This document shows positions 1-11,012 of a stretch of 64,000 nt of DNA, piece by piece. Below the pieces are notes generated by a model. That model was not told the DNA's origin. It made no database searches and saw only the letters and a program-made list of their open reading frames with translations. Numbering within the stretch: the stretch's first letter is position 1; each line of letters opens with the position of its first letter. Origin of the DNA: Vitis vinifera (Eukaryota; Streptophyta; Magnoliopsida; Vitales; Vitaceae); NCBI RefSeq assembly GCF_030704535.1, contig NC_081820.1, positions 23,101,001 through 23,165,000 on the forward strand. The letters are read 5' to 3'. The translations under genes were made by a program, and so were the position numbers.

Positions 1-363
1 TGGCTTCGAAAACCCTCTATAAGCCGCCATGTCAACCGCGCAAGTTCCTTGTTGCGCTTCCTAGGCAGCTGGGCAGGGTCGGTGTTAAACTTACTCCTGT
101 ACATATTCTGCGTGGCCTTTATGTTGGGCCTTTTGTTCCTCGGCACCTACGCTGTTGCCAAACATGCCATTATACTCCTACGTGCTATGAAGCCTCTTAA
201 TGGACTAGATTTTGCCCTCATGATAATCATCATTACCGCTCTATGCATTGTACCAAATTCAGGATCTATTTATGTTGCAGAAGGCCTTGGTAAAAGGCTT
301 GAATTTCTGAGAACTTGCAATAGTAACATGAGTTTGTGCTTCTACAAGGAACAGGAGGAATAA
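1..363 (+). CDS. 3' end of an unrecognised membrane-protein gene (partial)
   Basis: The frame is open from the left edge of the window to a TAA at 361-363, giving about 120 residues. It has no start in the window, so this is either the last exon or the end of a longer gene. It shows two strongly hydrophobic stretches: one around LLLYIFCVAFMLGLLFLG and one around FALMIIIITALCIV. A basic, polar tail follows and ends KEQEE. I do not recognise the family. From base 51 rightwards this sequence recurs at each 13-kb unit junction (14669, 27684, 40698) with a 19-nt deletion, so this copy looks like the parent. Whether it is expressed cannot be told from this fragment. Confidence 0.4.
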   Translation, partial: WLRKPSISRHVNRASSLLRFLGSWAGSVLNLLLYIFCVAFMLGLLFLGTYAVAKHAIILLRAMKPLNGLDFALMIIIITALCIVPNSGSIYVAEGLGKRLEFLRTCNSNMSLCFYKEQEE

Positions 364-1103
364 GATTTTACTAGTGGCCAGCTTGCTTAAAAATGCTCTG
401 TCCCAGTTGAGCTATGGACCCAACCACATTAGTTATCCTTGTATGTCCCATTTGCTCGATTAATTTGTTTACTTAATACTTTCTGAAAACCAAATATATT
501 CGTAAAGTTTTTTCCTTCGAAAGATCATAAAAAAAAGATCAAACTTGAGTTTCTCCAAACTCCAAATGTTCTCTTTCTTTTCTTTTTCTTTTTTTAATAA
601 ATTTGGGCGGGTTTTCGTTTTACAATCATGAATTTTTGTTTTCCAAATCCCTTATATTTGATTTGCTTCTATGACTTTCACTCTCATCATGTACATAATT
701 GACCAAAAAAATAACACATTCTTCCAGCACAAAACAACTTCCAGATGAACTTCTTGCTCTTGGTTTTACTAAATTTCTACTATTTTGGACTAACATTCTG
801 TGGCCATTTAGATTAAGATATGGTTGAAAAGAAGTAGGATTTTTCTACCACAAGCAAGTTGAGATTATAATAATAGCATGAACATAGCCATGCACATTGA
901 ACCTATATAAGGGGTTGTTTTACCTACCCTTGTTAAATTCGTCACCTAAAGAAAAGAGAAGGAAAAAGTAACACCCACAGTACCATCAACACTTCTCATT
1001 TGTCTAGACTATAGGGGATTAAGACAAAATCTTCTACATGATTTAATTAATTTAACCTAACCCATTTGTTGAGGAGAGTCTTATGAAATCTTCCTTTGAA
1101 AAT
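364..1103. other. spacer, no gene seen
   Basis: A/T-rich DNA with poly-T tracts. Only the first 40 bases or so are shared with the other unit junctions. From about 470 to 2030 this stretch, with the minisatellite below, has no counterpart in units 2-4, which pass directly from the exon remnant to the C2-gene 3' flank. Confidence 0.6.
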
Positions 1104-1613
1104 GACTTGTAAACCTTATTATGCTTGTCCCTCATCGGTCGACGATGAATTCTATTATCCAAAAGTGTATGCATGCTTTCTTTGTACCAATTTCTCTTGA
1201 TATATGACTTGTAAACCTTATTATGATTGTCTCTCATCGGTCGACGATGAATTCTATTATCCAAAAGTGTATATACAATTTCTTTGTACCAATTTCTCTT
1301 GATACATGACTTGTAAACCTTATTATGATTGTCCCTCATCGGTCGACGATGAATTCTATTATCCAAAAGTGTATACACGCTTTTTTTGTACCAATTTCTC
1401 TTAATACATGACTTGTAAACCTTATTATGATTGTTCCTCATCGGTCGACGATGAATTCTATTATCCAAAAGTGTATACACGGTTTCTTTGTACCAATTTC
1501 TCTTGATATATGACTTGTAAACCTTATTATGATTGTCCCTCATCGATCGACGATGGATTCCATTATCAAAAGTGTATATACCGTTTTTTTGTACCAATTT
1601 CTTTTGATACATT
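1104..1613 (-). repeat. five-copy 102-bp minisatellite, mostly open on the minus strand
   Basis: The word GACTTGTAAACC recurs at 1104, 1206, 1308, 1410 and 1512, an exact 102-bp period. Each copy holds an interrupted palindrome around a SalI-like centre (CATCGGTCGACGATG, first at 1133-1147; copy 5 has CATCGATCGACGATG). Because 102 is 34 codons, the minus strand stays open from an ATG at 1612 to a stop at 1052 (186 residues). It reads as 34-residue repeats with a core like [18 protein letters not shown]. The fifth copy has lost one base and joins from another frame. This suggests the open frame follows from the repeat length rather than from selection. No promoter or protein family was recognised. 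Confidence 0.8.
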
Positions 1614-2342
1614 ACTAATTCATTTGGTATAGATTTACTTCTTGTTAATAGATAGTAAGAGTATTGTCCCAATAAATAATTTTTCTATAGAATTTATTAA
1701 TATTTAAACTTATTAAAAGATGTTATTTATTTTTTAATTTATTATAAAAATAATTTACTTTTAAACTTTGAGTGATATGTTTTTAACTTTTTATTTTACT
1801 TATTACTTATTTTTTAAAATATTTTTTTATTAAATAGTAAAAGCAAAGTATTTTAGCTTTTTCCTAATGCATAAGTAACTTATTTGTTGCGTGCTCTGTC
1901 ATGTCCTTACATCATTGCCACCACAATTATCAATATTCCACTAGCCACCACTCTCATTTCACTCGCACTACTTAACCAAATTTAATTTTAATGATATAAA
2001 ATAAAATTAATTTTTTCAAAGATGATAATGATAAATTATTTATTATAAAAATTTCTATTATTTTAATATTTTTATAAATATGTTAAATTACCTTTTTCTT
2101 GGGTGGTCGAAGATCAAATGGACCTGCATTGATTTGGTATTTGTTGACGAGAAGGTCTACATAAATCCTCCGATAGAGGTTGCGCACATAACACAGAGTG
2201 GAAGGAGGAAGAAAAGAAAGGAAAAGAAAAAAGAAGTAAAAGGATTTAAAGCAATCTCAAACAAACCCTTGAAGAAGCTCATCTTGCAAAGGCGAGTGCA
2301 TCAGAACAATCAACATAAACATCGAGACGAGGGAAATGAAAA
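1614..2342. other. A/T-rich spacer and 3' flank of the first C2 gene
   Basis: Very A/T-rich to about 2080. The last 300 bases match the region downstream of the other C2 genes (from about 15045, 28060 and 41074) and probably include the 3' untranslated region. A plus-strand open frame here is a low-complexity by-product. Confidence 0.6.
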
Positions 2343-3149
2343 TCAGTCCTCTTCCTCATCTTCAATCCTCTCTTCCACGTCTTCAGCGATGTTGTCCTCC
2401 AAAGCATCCACGCCCTCAGCTATTGCTAGTCCGCCCAATACTCCGGCGACCGCACCCACAGCCAATCCCGTCCCCATCCCCATGCCAGACTTCTTCTTCT
2501 TCTCCTCCACCACCACTGTCTGCCCGTACGACCCTTGACCGTATCCGTAAGTTGGTTCCTGATACCCATACGCCGGCTGCCCGTACGGGGAGTGGCCGTA
2601 GGGGGCGGCATTGGAGTAGTAAGGATCAGGTGGAGGTGCGCCGTAGGCCGGCGGATCGGCGTAGGCTGCTCCTCTGGTTCCCGGCGGCGGCGGCACGCCG
2701 TAAGGTGCTGTGTAGTAGGGCTCCGGCGCACGGTGACGCAAATCCCTCACGGAGACCTCGACATCGACCTTGCCCTGAGGGCGCCCGGAGGGACGGCGGA
2801 GCTCGAGAGTGCGGAAGGCCTCGACGCCGAAGCCGACGTCGTCGACGACGTCGCGGAGGAAGAGGCGAGCGGAGCCTACCATAGGCTTGGTGTCGTCTTC
2901 GTCATCGGATTTGACGTGGACGATGTCGAGGTAGAGGGCGGAATCATCGATGGAGGAGGGCACTGGAATGTGGAGAGTCTCGTTCCAGGAAGGAAAGGTG
3001 TCGCCGTCATGGTCGACTTTGGTGGAGCACTTAGCGTTAGGTTCCACCCAAACCACGGCGTATGGCTTCAGAGAGCCGTGGCACCAGTTCACGTTCTTCA
3101 GATCTTTGGCGGAGGAGATCTTGAGCTTGAGCTCGAAGCGAGGGGCCAT
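2343..3149 (-). CDS. SRC2-like C2-domain protein, copy 1 (divergent copy)
   Basis: 268 residues, no intron needed. Residues 5-115 form a C2 domain: [18 protein letters not shown] opens the first strand and loop, [15 protein letters not shown] is the conserved middle, and [20 protein letters not shown] holds the acidic loop. C2 domains bind calcium and membrane lipid. Residues 141-210 are rich in Pro, Tyr and Gly. Residues 222-246 are a Gly/Ala-rich hydrophobic segment, likely membrane-inserted, followed by an acidic tail ending at 268. This order is typical of plant SRC2 (soybean 'regulated by cold 2') proteins, which work at endomembranes and the plasma membrane. An in-frame ATG lies 22 codons upstream (3215) but only 10 bases inside the TATA-like box, so the start at 3149 is preferred. 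Against copies 2-4 it differs at residues 23 (C/R), 139 (H/Y), 162 (A/G), 185 (G/S), 207 (S/T), 259 (E/A) and 267 (E/D). Confidence 0.88.
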   Translation of the reverse strand: MAPRFELKLKISSAKDLKNVNWCHGSLKPYAVVWVEPNAKCSTKVDHDGDTFPSWNETLHIPVPSSIDDSALYLDIVHVKSDDEDDTKPMVGSARLFLRDVVDDVGFGVEAFRTLELRRPSGRPQGKVDVEVSVRDLRHRAPEPYYTAPYGVPPPPGTRGAAYADPPAYGAPPPDPYYSNAAPYGHSPYGQPAYGYQEPTYGYGQGSYGQTVVVEEKKKKSGMGMGTGLAVGAVAGVLGGLAIAEGVDALEDNIAEDVEERIEDEEED

Positions 3150-3224
3150 CGGAGGAGAAATCTGGGAATTCCGGAGAAAAGAAAAATGCTCTTCACTGTC
3201 AAATGGCTGCCACAATGGGGTGGG

Positions 3225-3498
3225 TATTTATTCAGAAAAATCTGCACTTTAATTGGTGAGAGAAACTCTTCAACTGTTCCTTTTTGATACCTACTTACCC
3301 AGTACCTTGTCAACTAGGGAAAAAACTTACGAGGAGTGTGGGGCCCATCAATTGACTAACACCCACACCTGGCGGTTTCTCACTCTAGTTTGGGTGCGGT
3401 TGGCCTGTGCCCACTGCCCACCGGTGTAACCGGAAAATGCCGGTGTGGGTGGTGGATGAGCTCATGTGAACGGGGAGGAGACCGGTTTGTCCCTGTCA
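3225..3498 (-). promoter_or_regulatory. promoter of C2 gene copy 1
   Basis: Read on the minus strand, AATAAATA at 3232-3225 is a TATA-like box 76 bases upstream of the ATG. Further up is a GC-rich stretch with several CCGGT words (about 3420-3490). Where the other three copies carry TGACGTGG, this one reads TGACAGGG (plus-strand CCCTGTCA, 3491-3498), so the ACGT core of a bZIP site is missing. Function is inferred from sequence only. Confidence 0.5.
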
Positions 3499-5789
3499 GT
3501 AATATCTTCTAGAAAAAGGTCAATTAGCCACACCATTCCTACGCGGAGCGGACAAGGCGGCACATGGCCCGGCCCTTGTCCATCTTACATATTTTAAGCC
3601 CCTCAAAAGCTTAACGGGCACGCCAACCAATGTTCAGTATCAGATAGGCAACTTTAATAATAATAAAATATTTTTTTAAAACTAATAATAATAATAATAA
3701 ATTTATGATGGTCTTTAAATAATATTATTAATGTCCCCGGTCTTTAAATAACTTCATTATCAACGTGGTGGAGGAAAAGGGACTTAGAGTGAGTTTTAAC
3801 GCGTTTCTCCCTAAAATATTATAAATGACCTTTTTTTATAATTTTCTAAGGTGTTTTCTAATAAGTTTTGTCAAACTTCTCCTTTTTTTAAACCTTTTTT
3901 ATTGAAATTATTTTTTAAAGTAATTACCAAATAAACTCTTAATACAAAAATAATGTTTTTTTTTTTAAATATTTCCACATTTAATAAAATTATTTATAGT
4001 GCTTCGTGGATCATCATTTGTCATTCTCTAAAAAAAATATTAATATTGCGTGAAGATACATGTGAACGAGAGGGAATTGCTATAAATATATTCAGAGTCA
4101 TTTAACAGTGATTTTATAAAAGTGATTTTAGTTTAAGAAACATTTTTGATAAAAACTTTAGATGTTTGGTAAATTTTAAGAAATATTTTTAAAATTTTGA
4201 AAAATTATTTATAATATTGAAAAATCACTTGTACTATTTTTAGAAAAAACACTTCAATTACAAATACTTTAAATAGAAATATTATCAAATACACTATTAG
4301 GGAGGTTTTGGTACATGATAATGGAGTGAAAATGAATATTTTGTTTTTATTCTTATTTTTTGTTGGATAAAAATGAATTTGATGATTCAATTAATAATGT
4401 TTGGATGAACCTAAAAATTCAATATTAGAATGATTATTTGTTTCTATTCTAATGTTTGGTAATGATAGGAATGTGAATGAAAGAAATAAATCGATGATAA
4501 TACCTTTACACGTGGTTTCAAATAATTTTTTTTTATTTTCATTTTAAAGAATAAATTTTGAGAGTTTTTTTTTACTAAATAATAAAACTAAAAAATTATA
4601 ATAATCTTATTATTGGATGATGAGGAATTAGGGCATGATGAATGAAATTTAAGGGTAAAATAATAATTTTAAAATATTTTATATTTTCTTACCAAATGAA
4701 TGAATCTGTATACCACCCATTTTGCAATGAATAGAAATTTCACTTATAAGTGAGATTTGATTTTTGTAAGAATTATTTTTTATTCCATTCCCTACCTTCA
4801 TAAAACTTATCCAACCATGGGAATGAAGGAGATATCTATTCTCACTTCTCATTTACACTCCTTAAAACTATGAGTCTATTTGATAGTGTTTTTAGAAAAC
4901 ACTTTTAACTAAAAAGTGTTTTTAAAAAAATAAATAAATAAAGTGTCTGACAAAATTAAGAAAACATTTTTAAAAATTTTAAAAATAACTTGTAATATTG
5001 AAAAATCAATTATAATGTTTTCTTGAGAAAACATCATATGATTGATTCTTTTAAAAAAACTTTCAAAAAAAATACTTATACTAAAAATACTTCAAATAAA
5101 AATATCAAACAAATCTAAATTTATATTAAATTATATTTTAATAATGTGACAAGATTTTGATTTATTGATATGAATCAATTAATTAAAGTCCACCTTATTA
5201 CAACTTGCATGAAATATTACTTCAAGTGTGAATGCAAATCTTCATTAATTAAATTCAAGCCATTTAAAAAATGATTTATACAACAAACTCACATGGGACT
5301 TTGTGTTCAAATACAAATCTTTATTAATTAATTAAATTTAAGCCAATAAAAAAAAAAAAAAAAGAAGTGTCATATGATACTGCCAACTGATTAGGTAAAG
5401 CATTGGAATAAAATATTTTAAATTGTATTGAATAATGAACTCAGATTGAATGCTTTATTGACTTGTGATGTTGATGTCTCTTGTAGGAAACATGTGACCA
5501 ATATTTGTTAATTTGCCATTACGAGTTACCTCCACTCAAATCCTAATTGTTCAATTGCCTAAGTAGGGTTATTTTATTAAAAGGGTTGTTTAAAACCCAA
5601 TTTTAGAAATCTAACACTCTATCATGTTTTTTACCATATTTTGACTAAAATATTCTTTTTTTTTATTTATAAAAATAGTTAATTTTTTTTTTTTTGTAAA
5701 ATTATAAAGTGAAAGGAGAAGAAAATAGGAAAGAGAAATTAAAATGTATGAAGAGAATAAAATTGATTTTTGTTAGAGGTATTTCTCTT
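3499..5789. other. A/T-rich spacer upstream of C2 copy 1
   Basis: No gene seen. It holds A/T runs, short inverted words such as GTGTTTTTAGAAAACAC (about 4888), and a block near 4290-4860. That block is bounded by GGTTTTGGTACATGATAATGG-like and CCATGGGAATGAAGG-like words and reads like an old MITE, though no clean ends were found. Scattered differences from units 2 and 3 stop after 4752. To the right the sequences become nearly identical, so this is where the recent 13-kb unit begins. Confidence 0.5.
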
Positions 5790-5989
5790 CACAAAGATAT
5801 ATACATCAATAAGGATGATCATCTACAAGTTCCCATAATTTGATAAATTCTCATATTTTCTAACACTTCCCTTTAGATGATCATAAGAATATGGTAACTG
5901 CCTCATTAAAAACCTTTTCAATAAAACTCAATGAGACAAAACCTGGACGAAGGAAAAAAGAATGCAATATATCCATATTGGCATTCTCC

Positions 5990-6837
5990 CCCTCATGCAA
6001 ACATGATTATGATTTCTTCAATATTTCAAATGGTAAATCTCTCAATCTTCGCATTTCAATGTCATACCTTAACTTTTTCAATGTGGTCGAAGGTAACGCC
6101 TTTGTGAATAGATCTGCTAGATTATTGCATGACCGAATTTGTTTAACATCAATCTCACCTTTCTTTTGGAGCTCATGAGTAAAGAAGAATTTAGGGGAGA
6201 TATGCTTAGATCTGTCACCTTTTATGAATCATCCTTTAATTTGTGCAATACAAGCAACATTATTTTCATGTAACACAGTTGCATTGCTTCTGATGGAAGG
6301 TAATCTGCATGTTTCTTGTATATGTTGGATCATTGACCTTAGTCATACATATTCACGACTTGCTTCATGAATTGCAAGAATTTCTGAATGATTTAAAGAT
6401 GTGGCTAGCATTGTTTGCTTGACTGATCTCCAAGATATTGTCGTTCCACCATAAGTAAAGACATATCCCATTTGAGATCGAGCTTTATGAGGATCTGAAA
6501 GATACCCTGCATCTGCATACCCAATCAATTGTGATTTTGATTCTTTTGAATAATATACACCCATGTCACTTGTTCCACGAAGGTATCGCAATATATGTTT
6601 AATCTCATTCCAATGCCATTTAGTTGGGGTAGAATTGTATCTTGCTAGTAAGTTGACAGAAAATGCTATGTCTGGTCTAGTACAATTTGCAAGATACATT
6701 AGTGCACCGATTGCACTGAGATATGGTACTTCTAGACCAAGCAATTCTTCATTTTCTTCTTTAGGACAAAATGGGTCATTGTTCACTTCAAGTGAATGAA
6801 CAACCATAAAGGAATTGATTGGATGTAATTTGTCCAT
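5990..6837 (-). pseudogene. copia RNase H and C-terminus, copy 1
   Basis: The minus strand shows the end of the RT domain and the RNase H region: YLSAIGALMYLANCTRPDIAF near 6700, then IGYADAGYLSDPHKARSQ near 6500, which carries an RNase H acidic residue. A stop closes this part just below 6343. The frame resumes to the LADLFTKALPS-type copia C-terminus near 6080. Not functional as it stands. Confidence 0.75.
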
Positions 6838-6884
6838 ATAAAATCATTTTAATACTTTCTCTATATATGTCGGATGGATGGACA

Positions 6885-8420
6885 TTATATGCCATTTGAA
6901 CAATGCTCGATTTGCAGGCCGAGACAATATCTTGTTTTCCCTAAGTCTTTCATTTCAAATTCCTTCTTTAAATAATTAGCTGCTTTTGTGAGCTTTTCAG
7001 GAGTTCCTTTAAGGTTTAAATCATCCACATACACTACAATTATTGTAAGCCCAAATTTTGATTTCTTGATAAAAACACATGGGCAAATTGAATTATTCAT
7101 ATATCATTCTTTTAACAAATACTCACTCAAATGATTATACCACATATGTCCGAATTCCTTTAATCCGTACAAAGATCTTTGTAGTTTGATTGAGTACATG
7201 TTTTGAGGTTTTGGATTAGTTGTTTCAAGCAATTTGAATCCTTTAAGGATTTTTATATATATGTCAATATTTATAGACCCATATAAATAGGTTGTAACAA
7301 CATCCATAAGACGCACATCTAGTCATTCAGAGACTATTAAACTTATCAAGTATCGAAGTGTGATTGCATCCATTACAAGGGAATAAGTTTCCTCGGTCTA
7401 TATCAGGTCTTTGAGAGAAACCTTGAGCAACAAGTCATGCTTTATATCTTATGATTTCATCATTCTCATTTCGTTTTTTCACAAAGACCCATTTATATCC
7501 AACAGGCTTTATGTTTCCAGGTGTTTGAACTACAAGTCCAAATACCTCTCGTTTTGTTAACGAGTTTAGCTTTGTTTGGATTGCTTCTTTCCATTTTGGC
7601 AAATCATTCATTTTTCGACATTCATTCACAGTTTGTGGTTCTTGACATTCATCATTTCTCATGATGTCCATAGCCACTTGGAATGCGAATATATTATTTA
7701 TGATAATGTCATTACGGTCCTTTGTTTCTCCCGTGTGACTCATTGAGATCTCTTCAATTCTAGATACTGATATTTGATCAATTTGTGCCTCTTTAGGAGC
7801 TAACTGTTTGTCAAGTTGGATTTCGTCATTTGACCTTTTCATATTTGTGAACTCTTTAGGAGTACTAAGTTTTTTATATGTTATTCATTTTTTTTTCTAA
7901 GAATTAAATCCTTTGAGTCAATTGGTCTATCACGCTTTAGGCGTGTCTTAGATTCATTTGCTATGACATTCTCCAATTGTCCTTTAGGGACATCAATATG
8001 TGTTGGGGCGTTCACAACTGGCATGTGTGACTTTGTTACTTTCTTTATATCTATGAAAACATGAGGTAATTGATTTGCAAGTCCTTGCAAATGAAAAATC
8101 CTTTGAACTTCTAACTCACATGGTCTTGTGCAAGGATCAAGATGAGACAAGGAGGGTACATACCATGTAATGTCTTTCCATTCTTTTGACTTGTCTCCCC
8201 CTAATAGCGGGAAAATATTTTCATCAAAATGACAATCTACAAAGCGGGCAGTAAAAACATCACCTGTGACTGGTTCAAGATAATGGATAATGGAGGGAGA
8301 ATTAAAACCAACATATCTACCAAGTTGACGTTGATGTCCTAACTTGGAACGTTGAGGTGGAGCTATAGGAACATAAACAGCACAACCAAAAATACGAAAA
8401 TATGAAACATTTGTGTTAGG
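6885..8420 (-). pseudogene. copia RT and integrase C-terminus, copy 1
   Basis: From high to low coordinate: the end of integrase (YFRIFGCAVYVPI, near 8380), a linker, then RT with PVGYKWVFVKK (about 7480), SLYGLKEFGHMWYN (about 7160) and the catalytic YVDD box (about 7030). Stops near 7885, 7430, 7320, 7105 and 6885 break it into five pieces, so no RT can be made. Confidence 0.75.
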
Positions 8421-8426
8421 AATTTG

Positions 8427-9713
8427 AAACTAATCCAACCTATGGTAATCACCCTAGAGGGGGGGGGGTGAATAGGGTGATGGTCTCTTTTCGCAAATTT
8501 AAACAAGTGAATGCAAAAGACAATTATATGCAAGTATATAATAATCAATATATAGACAATTGCATATAAATTAAAGAGTAGGGAAGAGAGAATGCAAACA
8601 CAAGATTTATAGTGGTTCGGCACAACCCGGCCTATATCCACTCTCCTCTAGCTTCAATCCCGAGCTTGAGGTTCCACTAATCCAAGGCTTCCAAACCAAG
8701 CCTTCAAGCAATACAATTGGATTATGGTTCCAATTCACCCTCTTGGACTTTTGGCTCCAAGCACCCTTTACACTTCTCAAGAGATATCTCACTCTTGAAC
8801 AACCCCTCAAGTGATACCTCACACTTGAGAAACTTCTTCTCAAAGATTTACAAATGAATGATCTCTCAAAAATCCTAGCACAAGAACTTTAAACTCAAAT
8901 GATACAAGAAAAACTAGGATTGAATGGTGCACTAAAGATATGAAAGTTTTGAAACAATGGTGCACTCAAAAATACTCTTCCAAGGCTCAAATATAATTAA
9001 GAAAGATTTGGGAAGGTTAAGCTCTTGAAACAATGAAGATCGGAGTCTTTTTATAGAAGAAAAAAATTCATACTAGCCGTTGGGGGTTCGATCGGTCGAG
9101 TTAGGGGTCGATCGGTTGACTAGCCGTTAGCATTTAATGTTTGGCAAGTGACCGTTGGGCCTCAACCGAACCTCAACTGGACCTCAAACGGTTGAGGTTC
9201 AACCTTGACCGGGAAGAGAAGGCCACTGGGAGAAAAAGGAACTTTTTGACCTCCCTCAATCGGTTCTTGACCGGATGAGCACAACCGGTCAATCGGTTGA
9301 CCCGATTGAGCCATTTTTTGGCTCAACACCCAATCTTTTTCAACTTAAAACCTTTTAACACAAGTTTGAAAATCATTTAACACAAGGTTTTAGTTGAAAA
9401 CATGAAATCATCCAATTCTTAAGATATTTAAAACAATATTACTCTTGGATGATTTTGGTGCATAAATAAAGAATGAAATGCATGAAAGTCCTAGTGCACC
9501 AACAACCTTACAAAGAGATCTTATGAAGTTTTGGTCTTGAAAAACTCTTCTCTTTGAGGTGGTCTTCTTCTTCATGATTTCTCCTTGACTTGATTTGTAT
9601 TTGTGATTGCCACTTGGAAATCGTCTTGCCTAATCACACTTGAAATATGATCATTAGTTCTAAACCTTGTTTTGTTATCATCAAAATCAAGATTAACCAA
9701 ACCTTGGTTTCAC
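8427..9713. mobile_element. nested ~1.29-kb insertion of unknown class, copy 1
   Basis: It sits exactly between two halves of the copia integrase reading frame, flanked by the direct repeat AATTTG (8421-8426 and 9714-9719), a possible 5-6 bp target duplication. I see no terminal inverted repeat and no TG...CA ends. One end carries a G run of 10 inside CACCCTA...TAGGGTG arms (about 8450-8480). 9080-9320 holds many CTCAACCGG/CGGTTGAG words. A 78-residue minus-strand frame (8607-8843) resembles nothing I know. The same insertion is in all four copia copies, so it is older than the duplications. Confidence 0.6.
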
Positions 9714-10866
9714 AATTTGGTTGGGATCCTAAAACAAGTTGTAAAGGTGAGCAATCATGATTAGTTGTAGGGTGAATTCGAATTAAAGTGGCAACATGAA
9801 AAATAGCATGCCCCTAAGCAGATAAAGGTAATTTTGTTCTCAAGAGTAATGGTCTTGCAATCAGTTGCAAACGCTTAATTAGAGATTCAGCTAATCCATT
9901 CTGAGTATGGGTGTGAGCAACAAGATATTCAACATCAATACCAACCGACATACAATAATCAAGAAATGTTTGAGAGGAAAATTCGCAAGCATTATCAAGA
10001 CGAATTGTCTTAATAAGATGATCAGGGAATCGTGCCTTGAGTCGAATTATTTGAGCAAGTAACCTGGCGAAGACAATATTTCTAGTTGAAAGAAGACAAA
10101 CATGAGACCAACGAGTTGATGCATCAATTAAAACCATAAAATAAAGAAAATGTCCACTAGGTGGATGAATAGGTCCACAAATATCACCTTGAATATGTTC
10201 TAGAAAGGTTGATGATTCGTATTCAACCTTGGTAAATGATGGTTTAATAATTAATTTGCCTTGTGAGGAAGCAACACAACTGTAATCATTGGGCATCAAA
10301 ATCTTCTGATTCTTCAAGGAATGCCTTAAAAAATTGTTGATGATACGACGCATCATGGATAATCCTGGATGTCCTAGACGTTCATGCCATATCATAAAAG
10401 TTTTTAAGTCATAGAACTTCTGGTTCATGACAGCATATGACTTAATGGGTCTAATGATTGTTTGATATAACCCACAAGAATAAGAAGGAAGCTTTTCCAA
10501 GTTGTGTTTTTCCCCAGAAATAATTGAAGTAATGAGAAGGTATTCATTACTATCATCATTCATAGTTTCAATGTGATATCCATTTTAGCGAATATCCTTG
10601 AAACTAAGAAGATTTCGCTTGGATTTAGTAGAATAAAGGGCATCATTAATGTGGATTTTAGTTCTTCTAGGTAAAATAATAGTTGCTCTTTCGGAGCCTT
10701 GAATCAAGTCTACATGACCTAATATTGTATTAACATTAGACTTAACCAACGATATATTGGAAAAATATTTTTTATCACGAAGGAATGTGTGTGTTGTGGC
10801 ACAATCTGCAATACATGCATCTACATTGGATGTTGTATGATGTACCAAGGTATGAGAAAGATCCAT
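9714..10866 (-). pseudogene. copia protease and integrase, copy 1
   Basis: The protease part (10585-10866) has the aspartate in ADCATTHT. The integrase part (9814-10563) has WHERLGHPG of the zinc-binding region. Its Cys pair is reduced to a single Cys in DYSCVASSQGK. The core still shows Asp in QGDICGP, Asp in RLDNACEF and Glu in NGLAESLIK. Stops separate the two parts and end the frame before the nested insertion. Confidence 0.75.
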
Positions 10867-11012
10867 GTATCTTCAAGTATAAATAAAAAGATGAATTTAA
10901 ATAAGAAATAATAAAATGTGAAATAAACTATAAAAGATGAATAATAAACAATGTGTTTAAAGATGATAACAAAATAAACCTATTTGCAAAGAACTAAATA
11001 AGAACATAACAT

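Noticed and set aside
1104..1613. CRISPR-like regular repeats
   Set aside because: Adjacent copies share the whole 102 bp with no unique spacers, and the DNA is plant nuclear, so this is a minisatellite.
3150..3215. Upstream in-frame ATG extending the C2 protein by 22 residues
   Set aside because: It lies only 10 bases from the TATA-like box, above the likely transcription start, and SRC2 proteins start just before the C2 domain.
2535..3287. 250-residue plus-strand open frame across the C2 gene (repeated at 15548, 28563 and 41577), with shorter ones nearby
   Set aside because: Antisense shadow of a G/C-rich coding region; no family features, and it reads back through the C2 codons.
4888..4925. 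Short inverted repeats as a possible terminator or microRNA
   Set aside because: Arms of 7-8 bases in A/T-rich DNA are expected by chance.
5340..5360. Poly-A tract as a retroposon tail
   Set aside because: No target duplication or element body next to it.
5891..6178. 95-residue plus-strand open frame (also at 18900, 31915 and 44947)
   Set aside because: Opposite strand of the copia C-terminal coding region and polypurine tract.
8607..8843. 78-residue minus-strand frame conserved in all four nested insertions
   Set aside because: Conservation follows from recent duplication of the block; the sequence resembles no known protein.
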